Made by a program: the position numbers and the translations under genes. Positions 51,144 through 59,342 of a DNA stretch of 64,000 nt are shown here, piece by piece (within the stretch, counting starts at the first letter, position 1; every line of letters starts with the position of its first letter). Source of the DNA: Streptomyces sp. HSG2 (lineage in GTDB: Bacteria > Actinomycetota > Actinomycetes > Streptomycetales > Streptomycetaceae). The notes under the pieces were generated by a model. That model was given only the letters and a program-made list of their open reading frames with translations, had not been told where the DNA came from and made no database searches. The stretch is taken from positions 4,444,501 through 4,508,500 of the forward strand of contig NZ_CP066801.1 of NCBI RefSeq assembly GCF_016598575.1, given 5' to 3'.

Positions 51144-52046
51144 ATGTCCGAACCGACCGGTGCCGCGCGCAGGCGCGGGCTCTTCACGGTCGGGGACCAG
51201 GTTCAGCTGACCGACCCCAAGGGTCGCCACTACACGTTCACGCTCGAAGCGGGGAAGAACTTCCACACCCACAAGGGTTCCTTCTCGCACGACGAGCTGA
51301 TCGGCGCCCCCGAGGGCAGCGTCGTCCGCACCACCGGGAACGTCGCCTACCTCGCGCTGCGCCCCCTGCTCCCCGACTACGTCCTTTCCATGCCCCGCGG
51401 GGCCGCCGTCGTCTACCCCAAGGACGCCGGTCAGATCCTCGCCTTCGCCGACATCTTCCCCGGTGCGCGGGTGGTCGAGGCCGGGGTCGGCTCCGGCTCG
51501 CTGAGCAGCTTCCTGCTGCGTGCCGTGGGCGACCACGGCATGCTGCACTCGTACGAGCGCCGCGCCGACTTCGCCGACATCGCCAAGGCCAACGTCGAGC
51601 GCTACTTCGGGGGTCCGCATCCGGCCTGGCGGCTCACCGTCGGCGATCTCCAGGACCGTCTGTCGGAGACGGACGTCGATCGGGTCATCCTCGACATGCT
51701 CGCTCCCTGGGAGTGTCTGGAGGCCGTCTCCAAGGCCTTGGTCCCCGGCGGCATCCTCTGCTGCTACGTCGCCACCACGACCCAACTCGCCAGGACCGTC
51801 GAGTCCATCCGCGAGTTCGGCTGCTTCAACGAGCCGACGTCCTGGGAGACGATGATCCGGAATTGGCACGTGGAGGGTCTCGCGGTCCGCCCGGACCACC
51901 GGATGATCGGCCACACCGGCTTCCTCCTCACGGCCCGGCGGCTGGCCGATGGCGTGGAGCCCCCCATGCGTCGCCGCCGCCCCGCCAAGGGCGCCTACGG
52001 CGAGGACTACACCGGCCCCAACGCGGATGGTGGCACCGGCCGCTGA
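51144..52046 (+). CDS. trmI: tRNA (adenine-58-N1)-methyltransferase
   Basis: A 300-residue class I methyltransferase that makes m1A58 in the T-loop of tRNAs, working as a tetramer. It has the TrmI N-terminal beta domain (GDQVQLTDPKGRHYTFTLEAGKNFHTHKG), the SAM-binding VVEAGVGSGSLSSFLLRAVGD near residue 105, and the catalytic VDRVILDMLAPWECLEAV (D-x-P type, here DMLAPW). In many actinobacteria this gene directly precedes arc, as here with one gene between. The message is predicted leaderless. Confidence 0.92.
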   Translation: MSEPTGAARRRGLFTVGDQVQLTDPKGRHYTFTLEAGKNFHTHKGSFSHDELIGAPEGSVVRTTGNVAYLALRPLLPDYVLSMPRGAAVVYPKDAGQILAFADIFPGARVVEAGVGSGSLSSFLLRAVGDHGMLHSYERRADFADIAKANVERYFGGPHPAWRLTVGDLQDRLSETDVDRVILDMLAPWECLEAVSKALVPGGILCCYVATTTQLARTVESIREFGCFNEPTSWETMIRNWHVEGLAVRPDHRMIGHTGFLLTARRLADGVEPPMRRRRPAKGAYGEDYTGPNADGGTGR

Positions 52047-52240
52047 GGCGGCCCCACCGCTCCGCTCCCGAGAGCGCCTCAACGCCCGGCCACCGCAGCC
52101 GGTTTCCCGAAGGACGAGGGGAACACCGCGACGACGGCCGGGCGTTCGGCGTCCATGGCCACCCCGGCCTCCCCCCGAGTCGCACCGTGTGGCAGCATGC
52201 TGGCCACCCCACCGGCACGCCCTCACAGGAGAGGCTCCTC

Positions 52241-52819
52241 GTGCAGCACCCCGTCGTTCCGGAGCTCGCGCACGCCCGCCCTCGCGCCTTCCACTGGGTC
52301 GTCACCGCCACGGCCGTCGCCGCTGTGGTGGCCCTCTCCTCCCTGCTCCGGCCCGACGCCGTGACGACCGCGCACGCGGCCGACCGCGCGCCCCGGGGCG
52401 AGGCGGGAGCCCCCGATCCGGCCGCGGTCGACTTCCCGCTGGACTGCGGCCCGGTCGAGGTGGCGGTGGTGCGGAAGGCCGTCGGAGACATCGACGGCGA
52501 CGGGCACCCCGAGACCGCGGCCGTCGTCCACTGCGACGCTCCCATGGGCACGCCACCGCAGGGTCTGTACGTCCTCGCCGAGGGCGCCGGCGGGCCCCGG
52601 ACCGTCGCCACCCTCGTGGACCCCGCCGAGCTTCGAACCGTCTCCGAGCTGACCATCCGCGGGGGGGACGTCACCGCGACGCTCCTCGGCTATTCATCGG
52701 CCGACGTGCCCCGTTGCTGTCCCGACACCGAGGACGAGCTGAACTGGCGTTGGGAGGGCGGCGCGTTCGTGCGCACCGCGGCCGGGCCTTCCCCGGTTCT
52801 CCGCACCGTGGTGTCCTGA
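52241..52819 (+). CDS. Secreted hypothetical protein with calcium-loop-like motif
   Basis: A 192-residue protein with an N-terminal membrane/export segment (FHWVVTATAVAAVVALSSLL, residues about 18-37). The mature part opens with DCGPVEVAVVRKAVGDIDGDGHPETAAVVHC, a D-x-D-x-D-G loop like those of FG-GAP repeats and EF-hand-like secreted proteins. It contains four cysteines, including a CC pair (VPRCCPDTEDE). GTG 52241 follows AGGAGAGG. It lies between trmI and arc in this neighbourhood. The function is unknown. Confidence 0.75.
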   Translation: MQHPVVPELAHARPRAFHWVVTATAVAAVVALSSLLRPDAVTTAHAADRAPRGEAGAPDPAAVDFPLDCGPVEVAVVRKAVGDIDGDGHPETAAVVHCDAPMGTPPQGLYVLAEGAGGPRTVATLVDPAELRTVSELTIRGGDVTATLLGYSSADVPRCCPDTEDELNWRWEGGAFVRTAAGPSPVLRTVVS

Positions 52820-53373
52820 CGATCCGAGCCGAGAGTGAACGACACGACCGAGATTGGTCACTCAAAGTGAGCGAATGGCGGTTTTTCGGTCACTCCGAGT
52901 TCGGGGCGGACGTACCGGCGCTGTCCTGAAAGCGACCCGCGGTCCGGAGCGCTCGTGTCGACGGCTCGGCGCGAGGAGCCACCCGGACGGCGCGGAGAGG
53001 GAGCGGTTCGACGTGCGCCGCGGGCGTCCGACGTCCGTGTCCCGTCGCTCCGACCTGGGCTGGGCCACCCCCGTCGGTTCGGACGGCCGCGCGCCGGCGG
53101 GTCGCCGACTCCGGGACCCGGTGGTCCACTCGGGATGTCGCCGGACTCGTCCCGCCTCCCGGAATCCGGCCGGATCGGGCGGGTGTTGAACGGATCCGCC
53201 CGTCCCCGGCCGGGGTTCCCGGCAATTTCCCTGGGTATTTCCCTGGCGTGAGGGAGAGCGCAAGGGTGAAGATCGGACACACCCCGACCGTCTTTGTGAT
53301 CTAGGGGTTTCAATCGACACCCGCCCAGGTAGGGTCTGGAAGCGTCCAGCTCCCCTTGGAGGAGGTGAGGACC
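52820..53373. other. Long upstream region of arc
   Basis: This 554 bp region contains no supported gene on either strand. It holds a short direct repeat ATTTCCCTGG (two copies two bases apart, 53224-53245) in a locally AT-richer stretch. At 53330-53335 is TAGGGT, a likely -10 for arc 38 bp upstream of its GTG. The same TAGGGTCTG string occurs before pup. Confidence 0.45.
53330..53335 (+). promoter_or_regulatory. -10-like TAGGGT before arc
   Basis: TAGGGTCTG here is identical over nine bases to the sequence before pup (56991-56999). A -35 box is not obvious. Confidence 0.42.
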
Positions 53374-55140
53374 GTGGCAGCCCACGACGACGACATGAAC
53401 CGCGGCATCCGCCCGGGACACGGGTCCGACGACCCGACCGGGCAGATCGCCTACCTTGAGCAGGAGATCGCCGTCCTGCGGCGCAAGCTCGCCGACTCTC
53501 CGCGACACACGAGAATCCTCGAAGAGCGGATCGTCGAGTTGCAGACCAACCTGGCCGGCGTGTCCGCCCAGAACGAGCGGCTCGCCAACACACTCCGTGA
53601 GGCCCGCGATCAGATCGTGGCGCTCAAGGAGGAGGTCGACCGTCTCGCCCAGCCTCCGGCCGGCTTCGGCGTCTTCCTCGAAGCCGCCCAGGACGGCACC
53701 GCCGACATCTTCACCGGCGGTCGCAAACTCCGAGTCAACGTGAGCCCCGGGGTGGACACGGCCGAGCTACGGCGGGGGCAGGAGGTGATGCTCAACGAAG
53801 CGCTCAACGTGGTCGAGGCCATGGAATTCGAGCGGATCGGCGAGATCGTCACGCTCAAGGAGATCCTCGAGGACGGCCAGCGGGCCCTCGTCCTCGGGCA
53901 CACGGACGAGGAGCGGGTGGTGCGCCTCGCGGAGCCGCTCCTGGACGTCACCATCCGTGCCGGCGACGCCCTGCTGCTGGAGCCGCGCTCCGGGTACGTC
54001 TACGAGGTGGTGCCCAAGAGCGAGGTCGAGGAACTCGTTCTCGAAGAGGTCCCCGACATCGGATACGAGCAGATCGGTGGTCTGGGAAACCAGATCGAGA
54101 TGATCCGCGACGCCGTCGAGCTTCCCTACCTCTATCCGGACCTGTTCAAGGAGCACGAGCTGCGCCCGCCCAAGGGCGTCCTGCTCTACGGCCCCCCCGG
54201 GTGCGGCAAGACTCTCATCGCCAAGGCCGTCGCCAACTCCCTGGCGAAGAAGGTCGCCGAGGTCACCGGCCAGGCCGCCGGCAAGAGCTTCTTCCTCAAC
54301 ATCAAGGGTCCCGAGCTGCTCAACAAGTACGTGGGCGAGACCGAGCGCCAGATTCGCCTGGTCTTCCAGCGGGCCCGTGAGAAGGCGGGGGAGGGCACGC
54401 CGGTCATCGTTTTCTTCGACGAGATGGAGTCGCTCTTCCGTACCCGGGGATCCGGGGTCAGCTCGGATGTGGAGAACACCATCGTCCCGCAGCTTCTCGC
54501 CGAGATCGACGGGGTCGAGGGGCTGGAGAACGTGGTCGTGATCGGTGCCTCCAACCGCGAGGACATGATCGACCCGGCGATCCTGCGGCCCGGTCGCCTC
54601 GATGTGAAGATCAAGATCGAGCGTCCGGACGCGGAGGCGGCCCAGGACATCTTCGGCAAGTACCTCACCGAGCGTCTCCCGCTGCACGAGGACGACCTCA
54701 AGGAACACGCCGGAGACAAGGGATCCACCGTTCAGCGGATGATCCAGACGGCGGTGGAACAAATGTACGCCGAGAGCGAGGAGAACCGCTTCCTCGAGGT
54801 CACCTACGCCAACGGCGACAAGGAAGTCCTGTACTTCAAGGACTTCAATTCCGGCGCTATGATCGAGAACATCGTCGGGCGCGCCAAGAAGATGGCGATC
54901 AAGGACTTCCTGGAAAAGAATCAGAAGGGCCTTCGCGTCTCCCATCTCCTCCAGGCATGCGTGGACGAGTTCAAGGAGAACGAGGACCTGCCCAACACCA
55001 CCAACCCGGACGACTGGGCCCGGATCTCCGGAAAGAAGGGCGAGCGGATCGTCTACATCCGTACGCTCGTCACCGGAAAGCAGGGCGCGGACACGGGGCG
55101 CTCCATCGACACGGTGGCGAACACCGGTCAGTACCTGTAA
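53374..55140 (+). CDS. arc: Proteasome-activating AAA ATPase ARC/Mpa
   Basis: The 588-residue hexameric ring ATPase recognises pupylated proteins, unfolds them and feeds them into the 20S proteasome. Residues 25-95 form the coiled coil that binds Pup (IAYLEQEIAVLRRKLADSP, VELQTNLAGVSAQNERLANTL). Two OB domains follow (about 100-230). The AAA module has Walker A GPPGCGKT at 273-280, Walker B VIVFFDEME, and the arginine-finger region NREDMIDPAILRPGRLD. The C-terminus GQYL has the penultimate Tyr used to dock into the proteasome. GTG 53374 follows GGAGGAGGTGAGG. Confidence 0.96.
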   Translation: MAAHDDDMNRGIRPGHGSDDPTGQIAYLEQEIAVLRRKLADSPRHTRILEERIVELQTNLAGVSAQNERLANTLREARDQIVALKEEVDRLAQPPAGFGVFLEAAQDGTADIFTGGRKLRVNVSPGVDTAELRRGQEVMLNEALNVVEAMEFERIGEIVTLKEILEDGQRALVLGHTDEERVVRLAEPLLDVTIRAGDALLLEPRSGYVYEVVPKSEVEELVLEEVPDIGYEQIGGLGNQIEMIRDAVELPYLYPDLFKEHELRPPKGVLLYGPPGCGKTLIAKAVANSLAKKVAEVTGQAAGKSFFLNIKGPELLNKYVGETERQIRLVFQRAREKAGEGTPVIVFFDEMESLFRTRGSGVSSDVENTIVPQLLAEIDGVEGLENVVVIGASNREDMIDPAILRPGRLDVKIKIERPDAEAAQDIFGKYLTERLPLHEDDLKEHAGDKGSTVQRMIQTAVEQMYAESEENRFLEVTYANGDKEVLYFKDFNSGAMIENIVGRAKKMAIKDFLEKNQKGLRVSHLLQACVDEFKENEDLPNTTNPDDWARISGKKGERIVYIRTLVTGKQGADTGRSIDTVANTGQYL

Positions 55141-55151
55141 ACGGCAGGTGG

Positions 55152-55190
55152 CTGCGGGTGCCCCCGGCGGGTACCCGCAGTCGGCGTTTT
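55152..55190 (+). terminator. Terminator after arc
   Basis: CTGCGGGT pairs with ACCCGCAG (55152-55159 with 55173-55180) and the stem extends with a G-T and three C-G pairs. A TTTT run follows at 55187-55190. Confidence 0.6.
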
Positions 55191-55371
55191 CAGGGCACGG
55201 TTGGAGCAAGGCAATGACGCAAATGATCTCCCCACCGGCGCAGCGGCGTTCTAGGCTCTTCGGTACCGCCGAGTCGCGCAGTGCGGGGACGGGCACCGCA
55301 CACGCAACCGAGCGCCAGCGGTACTTGAGCGGCGTCCACGACCGAGGTCGCCGCCGGGCAAGGAGGGCCGC

Positions 55372-56883
55372 ATGACCGTACGCCGAGTGATGGGCATCGA
55401 GACGGAGTACGGGATCTCCGTCCCCGGTCACCCGAACGCCAATGCCATGCTCACCTCGTCCCAGATCGTCAACGCCTACGCGGCGGCGATGCACCGGGCC
55501 CGCCGGGCCCGCTGGGACTTCGAGGAGGAGAATCCGCTGAGGGACGCGCGCGGCTTCGACCTCGCACGCGAGGCCGCCGACGCGACTCAGCTGACCGACG
55601 AGGACATCGGGCTGGCCAACGTCATCCTCACCAACGGCGCGCGGCTCTACGTCGACCACGCGCATCCCGAGTACAGCGCCCCGGAGGTCACCAACCCGAG
55701 GGACGCGGTGCTCTGGGACAAGGCCGGCGAGCGGATCATGGCGGAGGCCGCCGACCGGGCGGGCCGGCTGCCCGGCGCGCAGCCGATCCACCTCTACAAG
55801 AACAACACCGACAACAAGGGCGCCTCGTACGGCACGCACGAGAACTACCTGATGCGACGGGAGACCCCGTTCTCCGACATCGTGCGGCACCTGACCCCGT
55901 TCTTCGTGTCGCGCCAGGTCTTCGCCGGTGCCGGGCGGGTCGGTGTCGGTCAGGACGGTCGCGAGAACGGATTCCAGCTCAGCCAGCGTGCCGACTACTT
56001 CGAGGTCGAGGTCGGGCTGGAGACCACTCTCAAGCGCCCCATCATCAACACCCGGGACGAGCCGCACGCCGACGCCGAGAAGTACCGACGACTTCATGTG
56101 ATCATCGGCGACGCCAATCTCTCCGAGATCTCGACCTACCTCAAGCTGGGCACCACCGCCCTCGTCCTCTCCATGATCGAGGACGGCTTCATCGCCGTGG
56201 ACCTCGCGGTGGACCAGCCGGTGCGCACCCTCCACCGCGTCTCCCACGACCCCACGCTCCGACGACTGGTCACCCTGCGCAGTGGCCGCACGCTCACCGC
56301 CGTCCAGCTCCAGATGGAGTACTACGAGCTGTCGCGCAAGTACGTCGAGGACCGGTTCGGTGCCGACGCCGACGACCAGACCAAGGACGTGCTGACCCGC
56401 TGGGAGGACACCCTCAACCGACTGGAGAACGACCCCATGAGCCTGGCGGGCGAGCTCGACTGGGTCGCCAAGCGGGAACTCCTGGAGGGATACCGGCGCC
56501 GCGACGGGCTCGACTGGGACGCCCCGCGCCTCCATCTCGTGGACCTTCAGTACGCCGACGTCCGTCCCGACAAGGGCCTCTACAACCGTCTGGCGTCCCG
56601 AGGACGGATCCGGCGCATCCTGGAGGAGTCGGAGGTGGAGCGGGCTCGCACCCGGCCTCCCGAGGACACCCGGGCCTACTTCCGAGGTCGATGCCTCGAC
56701 CAGTACGCGGACGACGTCGCGGCGGCATCCTGGGACTCCGTGATCTTCGACCTGCCGGGTCGGGACTCGCTCCAGAGGGTCCCCACCCTGGAGCCCCTGC
56801 GCGGGACACGCGAGCACGTCAAGACGCTCCTGGACCGGTGCCGTACCGCGGAGGACCTGGTCAAGGTGTTGTCGGGGAACTGA
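55372..56883 (+). CDS. dop: Deamidase/depupylase of Pup
   Basis: A 503-residue carboxylate-amine ligase-fold protein. Dop deamidates the C-terminal Gln of Pup where present and removes Pup from substrates, using bound nucleotide. Family signs are MGIETEYGISVPG at the start, the insert loop typical of Dop (RARWDFEEENPLRDARGFDL, about residues 42-75), NVILTNGARLYVDHAHPEYSAPEV, IHLYKNNTDNKGASYGTHENYL, and RPIINTRDEPHADAEKYRRLHVI. PafA, encoded 5 kb on, lacks that loop and is shorter. It is preceded by AGGAGG. Confidence 0.95.
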   Translation: MTVRRVMGIETEYGISVPGHPNANAMLTSSQIVNAYAAAMHRARRARWDFEEENPLRDARGFDLAREAADATQLTDEDIGLANVILTNGARLYVDHAHPEYSAPEVTNPRDAVLWDKAGERIMAEAADRAGRLPGAQPIHLYKNNTDNKGASYGTHENYLMRRETPFSDIVRHLTPFFVSRQVFAGAGRVGVGQDGRENGFQLSQRADYFEVEVGLETTLKRPIINTRDEPHADAEKYRRLHVIIGDANLSEISTYLKLGTTALVLSMIEDGFIAVDLAVDQPVRTLHRVSHDPTLRRLVTLRSGRTLTAVQLQMEYYELSRKYVEDRFGADADDQTKDVLTRWEDTLNRLENDPMSLAGELDWVAKRELLEGYRRRDGLDWDAPRLHLVDLQYADVRPDKGLYNRLASRGRIRRILEESEVERARTRPPEDTRAYFRGRCLDQYADDVAAASWDSVIFDLPGRDSLQRVPTLEPLRGTREHVKTLLDRCRTAEDLVKVLSGN

Positions 56884-56990
56884 GGTCCCCGGGTCCGCGG
56901 GCGGCCGGGTGACGGACGTCGTGGGCGGGAATCATGGAGACGGTCCCCGTGCGTCGGAGCGACAGCGGGGCCATCGTCGGATCGGACGAG

Positions 56991-56996
56991 TAGGGT
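56991..56996 (+). promoter_or_regulatory. -10-like TAGGGT before pup
   Basis: TAGGGTCTG repeats the arc promoter string. It lies 53 bp before ATG 57049. Confidence 0.42.
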
Positions 56997-57048
56997 CTGA
57001 TCTCGACCTAGCAAGTGTGTGTCGGGCGAACCGAGCGGGGTGAGGGTG

Positions 57049-57267
57049 ATGGCGACCAAGGACACCGGCGGCGGCCAGCAGAAGGCGACGCGTTCCACCG
57101 AGGAGGTCGAGGAGCAGGCCCAGGAGGCGCAGGCCGCGGAGGACCTCAAGGAGCGCCAGGAGAAGCTCAGCGACGACGTGGACTCCGTCCTGGACGAGAT
57201 CGACGACGTGCTGGAGGAGAACGCGGAGGACTTCGTGCGGAGCTTTGTCCAGAAGGGCGGAGAGTAG
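57049..57267 (+). CDS. pup: Prokaryotic ubiquitin-like protein Pup, ending in Glu
   Basis: The 72-residue, acidic, largely disordered tag becomes ligated through its C-terminal side chain to lysines of target proteins. It begins MATKDTGGGQQKATRSTEEV. The central coil SDDVDSVLDEIDDVLEENAEDFVRSF binds ARC. The C-terminus is FVQKGGE, encoded GGC GGA GAG TAG. Because the last residue is already Glu, PafA should be able to use the product without prior deamidation by Dop. ATG 57049 follows GGGTGAGGG. A GTG at 57019 would add ten residues not seen in the family. Confidence 0.94.
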   Translation: MATKDTGGGQQKATRSTEEVEEQAQEAQAAEDLKERQEKLSDDVDSVLDEIDDVLEENAEDFVRSFVQKGGE

Positions 57268-57327
57268 CGCTCATCGAGCGTCGGGGCGGGGCTCGCGCGA
57301 CCCCACCCCGACCCGTCCGTCCCCCGG

Positions 57328-57360
57328 GCCCGCGCCCCGGGGGAGATCCGGGGCGCGGGC
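57328..57360 (+). terminator. Perfect 13-bp hairpin between pup and prcB
   Basis: GCCCGCGCCCCGG (57328-57340) pairs with CCGGGGCGCGGGC (57348-57360) over a 7-nt loop, 60 bp past the pup stop. It may end or attenuate pup transcription. The other parts of the 303 bp gap show only the -10-like box at 57457. Confidence 0.62.
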
Positions 57361-57456
57361 GGGGCGTCTTCGGGAGCCCCGACACCCACGACCTCGTGCC
57401 CGAGGTCACCGGCCGATGCCCGGGTCCTCTCCCGTGGATCACGGTCTTCGGGCGGG

Positions 57457-57462
57457 TAGGGT
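57457..57462 (+). promoter_or_regulatory. -10-like TAGGGT before prcB
   Basis: TAGGGTC, as before arc and pup, lies downstream of the hairpin and 108 bp before GTG 57571. This suggests prcBA can be transcribed separately. Confidence 0.35.
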
Positions 57463-57570
57463 CCCACACAGCAGCGTGCCGCACCGGCGCCCCGGCGTCC
57501 GGGGTGTCGGTCGGCGGAGACCAGGCCCCGACGCAGCCGATCCGGCTGCCGACCCTTCGGAAGGAAACTC

Positions 57571-58416
57571 GTGGAAGCCGACACTCGTAGCTCCGGGCGG
57601 CTGCCGACCGCCTTCCTGGCGCCGGGCTCCTCCTCCTTCATGGACTTCCTCGGGGAACACCGCCCGGGGTTGCTCCCCGGGAACCGGCCACTGCCCCCGA
57701 CGCGCGGAGCCGTCGAGGCCCCGCACGGGACGACGATCCTGGCGGTCACCTTTCCCGGAGGCGTGGTGCTCGCCGGAGACCGTCGGGCCACCATGGGCAA
57801 CATCATCGCCCAGCGCGACATGGAGAAGGTGTTCCCGGCGGACGAGTACTCCGCGGTGGGCATCGCCGGCACGGCGGGGCTGGCCGTGGAGATGGTCAAG
57901 CTCTTCCAGTTGGAGCTGGAACACTTCGAGAAGGTCGAGGGGGCCCAGCTCTCCCTGGAGGGCAAGGCGAACCGTCTGTCGACGATGATCCGGTCGAACC
58001 TCGGCATGGCGATGCAGGGGCTCGCGGTGGTCCCGCTCTTCGCGGGATACGACCTCGACCGGGACCGGGGTCGCATCTTCTCGTACGACGTGACGGGGGG
58101 CCGCTCGGAGGAGCACAGCTTCGCGGCGACCGGCTCCGGTTCGCTGTTCGCGCGTGGCGCGATGAAGAAGCTGTTCCGCGAGGACCTGAGCGAGCAACAG
58201 GCGACCACGCTGGTCGTCCAGGCCCTCTACGACGCGGCCGACGACGACTCGGCCACCGGCGGGCCCGACGTCGCGCGGCGGATCTACCCCGTCATCACCG
58301 TGATCACCGACGAGGGGGTCCGGCGGCTGACGGAGGAGGAGTCGTCACGCCTGGCCAGGGAGGTGCTGGAGCGCAGGCTCCGGGAGCCGGACGGCCCGCG
58401 GGCGGCGCTCCTCTAG
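57571..58416 (+). CDS. prcB: 20S proteasome beta subunit
   Basis: The 281-residue precursor of the catalytic subunit. A 53-residue propeptide ends in APHG, and cleavage exposes Thr54 (GTTILAV) as the N-terminal nucleophile. The lysine in GDRRATMGN-type position and the SGGR-like downstream segment (TGSGSLFARGAMKKLF) are as in other bacterial beta subunits. Fourteen copies form the inner rings with PrcA outside. GTG 57571 follows AAGGAA. It is 65 bp upstream of prcA in the same orientation. Confidence 0.96.
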   Translation: MEADTRSSGRLPTAFLAPGSSSFMDFLGEHRPGLLPGNRPLPPTRGAVEAPHGTTILAVTFPGGVVLAGDRRATMGNIIAQRDMEKVFPADEYSAVGIAGTAGLAVEMVKLFQLELEHFEKVEGAQLSLEGKANRLSTMIRSNLGMAMQGLAVVPLFAGYDLDRDRGRIFSYDVTGGRSEEHSFAATGSGSLFARGAMKKLFREDLSEQQATTLVVQALYDAADDDSATGGPDVARRIYPVITVITDEGVRRLTEEESSRLAREVLERRLREPDGPRAALL

Positions 58417-58481
58417 CGGCGAAGGCCGTGATTGTCTTGTCAGGTGGTCCAATCGTTCCGACGGAAAAGGACGGGTAACCG

Positions 58482-59240
58482 GTGTCGACGCCGTTCTATG
58501 TCTCACCTCAGCAGGCGATGGCCGATCGCGCGGAGTACGCGAGAAAGGGCATCGCACGGGGGCGCAGCCTGGTAGTGATGCAGTACGCCGACGGCATCGT
58601 GTTCGTCGGGGAGAACCCGTCCCGCGCACTGCACAAGTTCAGCGAGATCTACGACCGGATCGGCTTCGCCGCCGCCGGCAAGTACAACGAGTACGAGAAC
58701 CTGCGCATCGGTGGCGTCCGCTACGCCGACCTGCGGGGGTACACGTACGACCGGGAGGACGTGACCGCCCGCGGGCTGGCCAACGTCTACGCCCAGACGC
58801 TGGGCACGATCTTCTCCAGCGCCGGCGAGAAGCCCTACGAGGTGGAACTGGTCGTCGCCGAGGTGGGGGAGACCCCCGAGGGCGATCAGATCTACCGTCT
58901 GCCCCACGACGGGTCGATCGTGGACGAGCACGGCTCGGTGGCCGTGGGGGGCAACGCCGAGCAGATCAGCGGGTTCCTGGACCAGCGCCACCAGGACGGC
59001 ATGACGCTGGCCGAGGCGCTTCGGCTGGCCGTGCAGGCGTTGTCGCGGGACACCAACGGCGGGCAGCGGGACATCCCGGCGGAGCGACTGGAAGTCGCCG
59101 TCCTGGACCGGACGCGGCCCCGCAAGCGGAAGTTCAAGCGGATCGTGGGGCCCCGGTTGTCGAGGTTGCTGTCCTCCGACACGACCGCGGACTCCACTCC
59201 GGGCGGCGACGCCGACGACGCCGAGTCCCCGGAGGACTGA
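58482..59240 (+). CDS. prcA: 20S proteasome alpha subunit
   Basis: A 252-residue alpha subunit that forms the gated outer rings and docks ARC. The N-terminal gate segment STPFYVSPQQAMADRAEYARKGIARG and the core VVMQYADGIVFVGENPSRALHKFSEIYDRIGFAAAGKYNEYENLRIGG are typical. It keeps no catalytic Thr. The C-terminal 35 residues are acidic and disordered (TADSTPGGDADDAESPED). GTG 58482 follows a weak GG-rich site. The gene ends before a strong hairpin. Confidence 0.95.
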   Translation: MSTPFYVSPQQAMADRAEYARKGIARGRSLVVMQYADGIVFVGENPSRALHKFSEIYDRIGFAAAGKYNEYENLRIGGVRYADLRGYTYDREDVTARGLANVYAQTLGTIFSSAGEKPYEVELVVAEVGETPEGDQIYRLPHDGSIVDEHGSVAVGGNAEQISGFLDQRHQDGMTLAEALRLAVQALSRDTNGGQRDIPAERLEVAVLDRTRPRKRKFKRIVGPRLSRLLSSDTTADSTPGGDADDAESPED

Positions 59241-59245
59241 CGCAC

Positions 59246-59271
59246 CCCCGGTCGCCCGATGGCGACCGGGG
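59246..59271. terminator. Bidirectional terminator after prcA
   Basis: CCCCGGTCGCC pairs perfectly with GGCGACCGGGG over a four-base loop, 5 bp past the prcA stop and shared with the convergent lacI-type gene. Confidence 0.7.
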
Positions 59272-59342
59272 CCCGCGCGCGCCGGGCCGCCGACGCGCAC
59301 GGGCCCACCCGACGCCGGCCCCCGCGCGGCCGGGGCGCGCCA

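Noticed and set aside
52858..53593. Several overlapping ORFs in the long region upstream of arc
   Set aside because: Low-complexity Arg/Pro/Ser-rich products with no start signals; the region is better read as non-coding.
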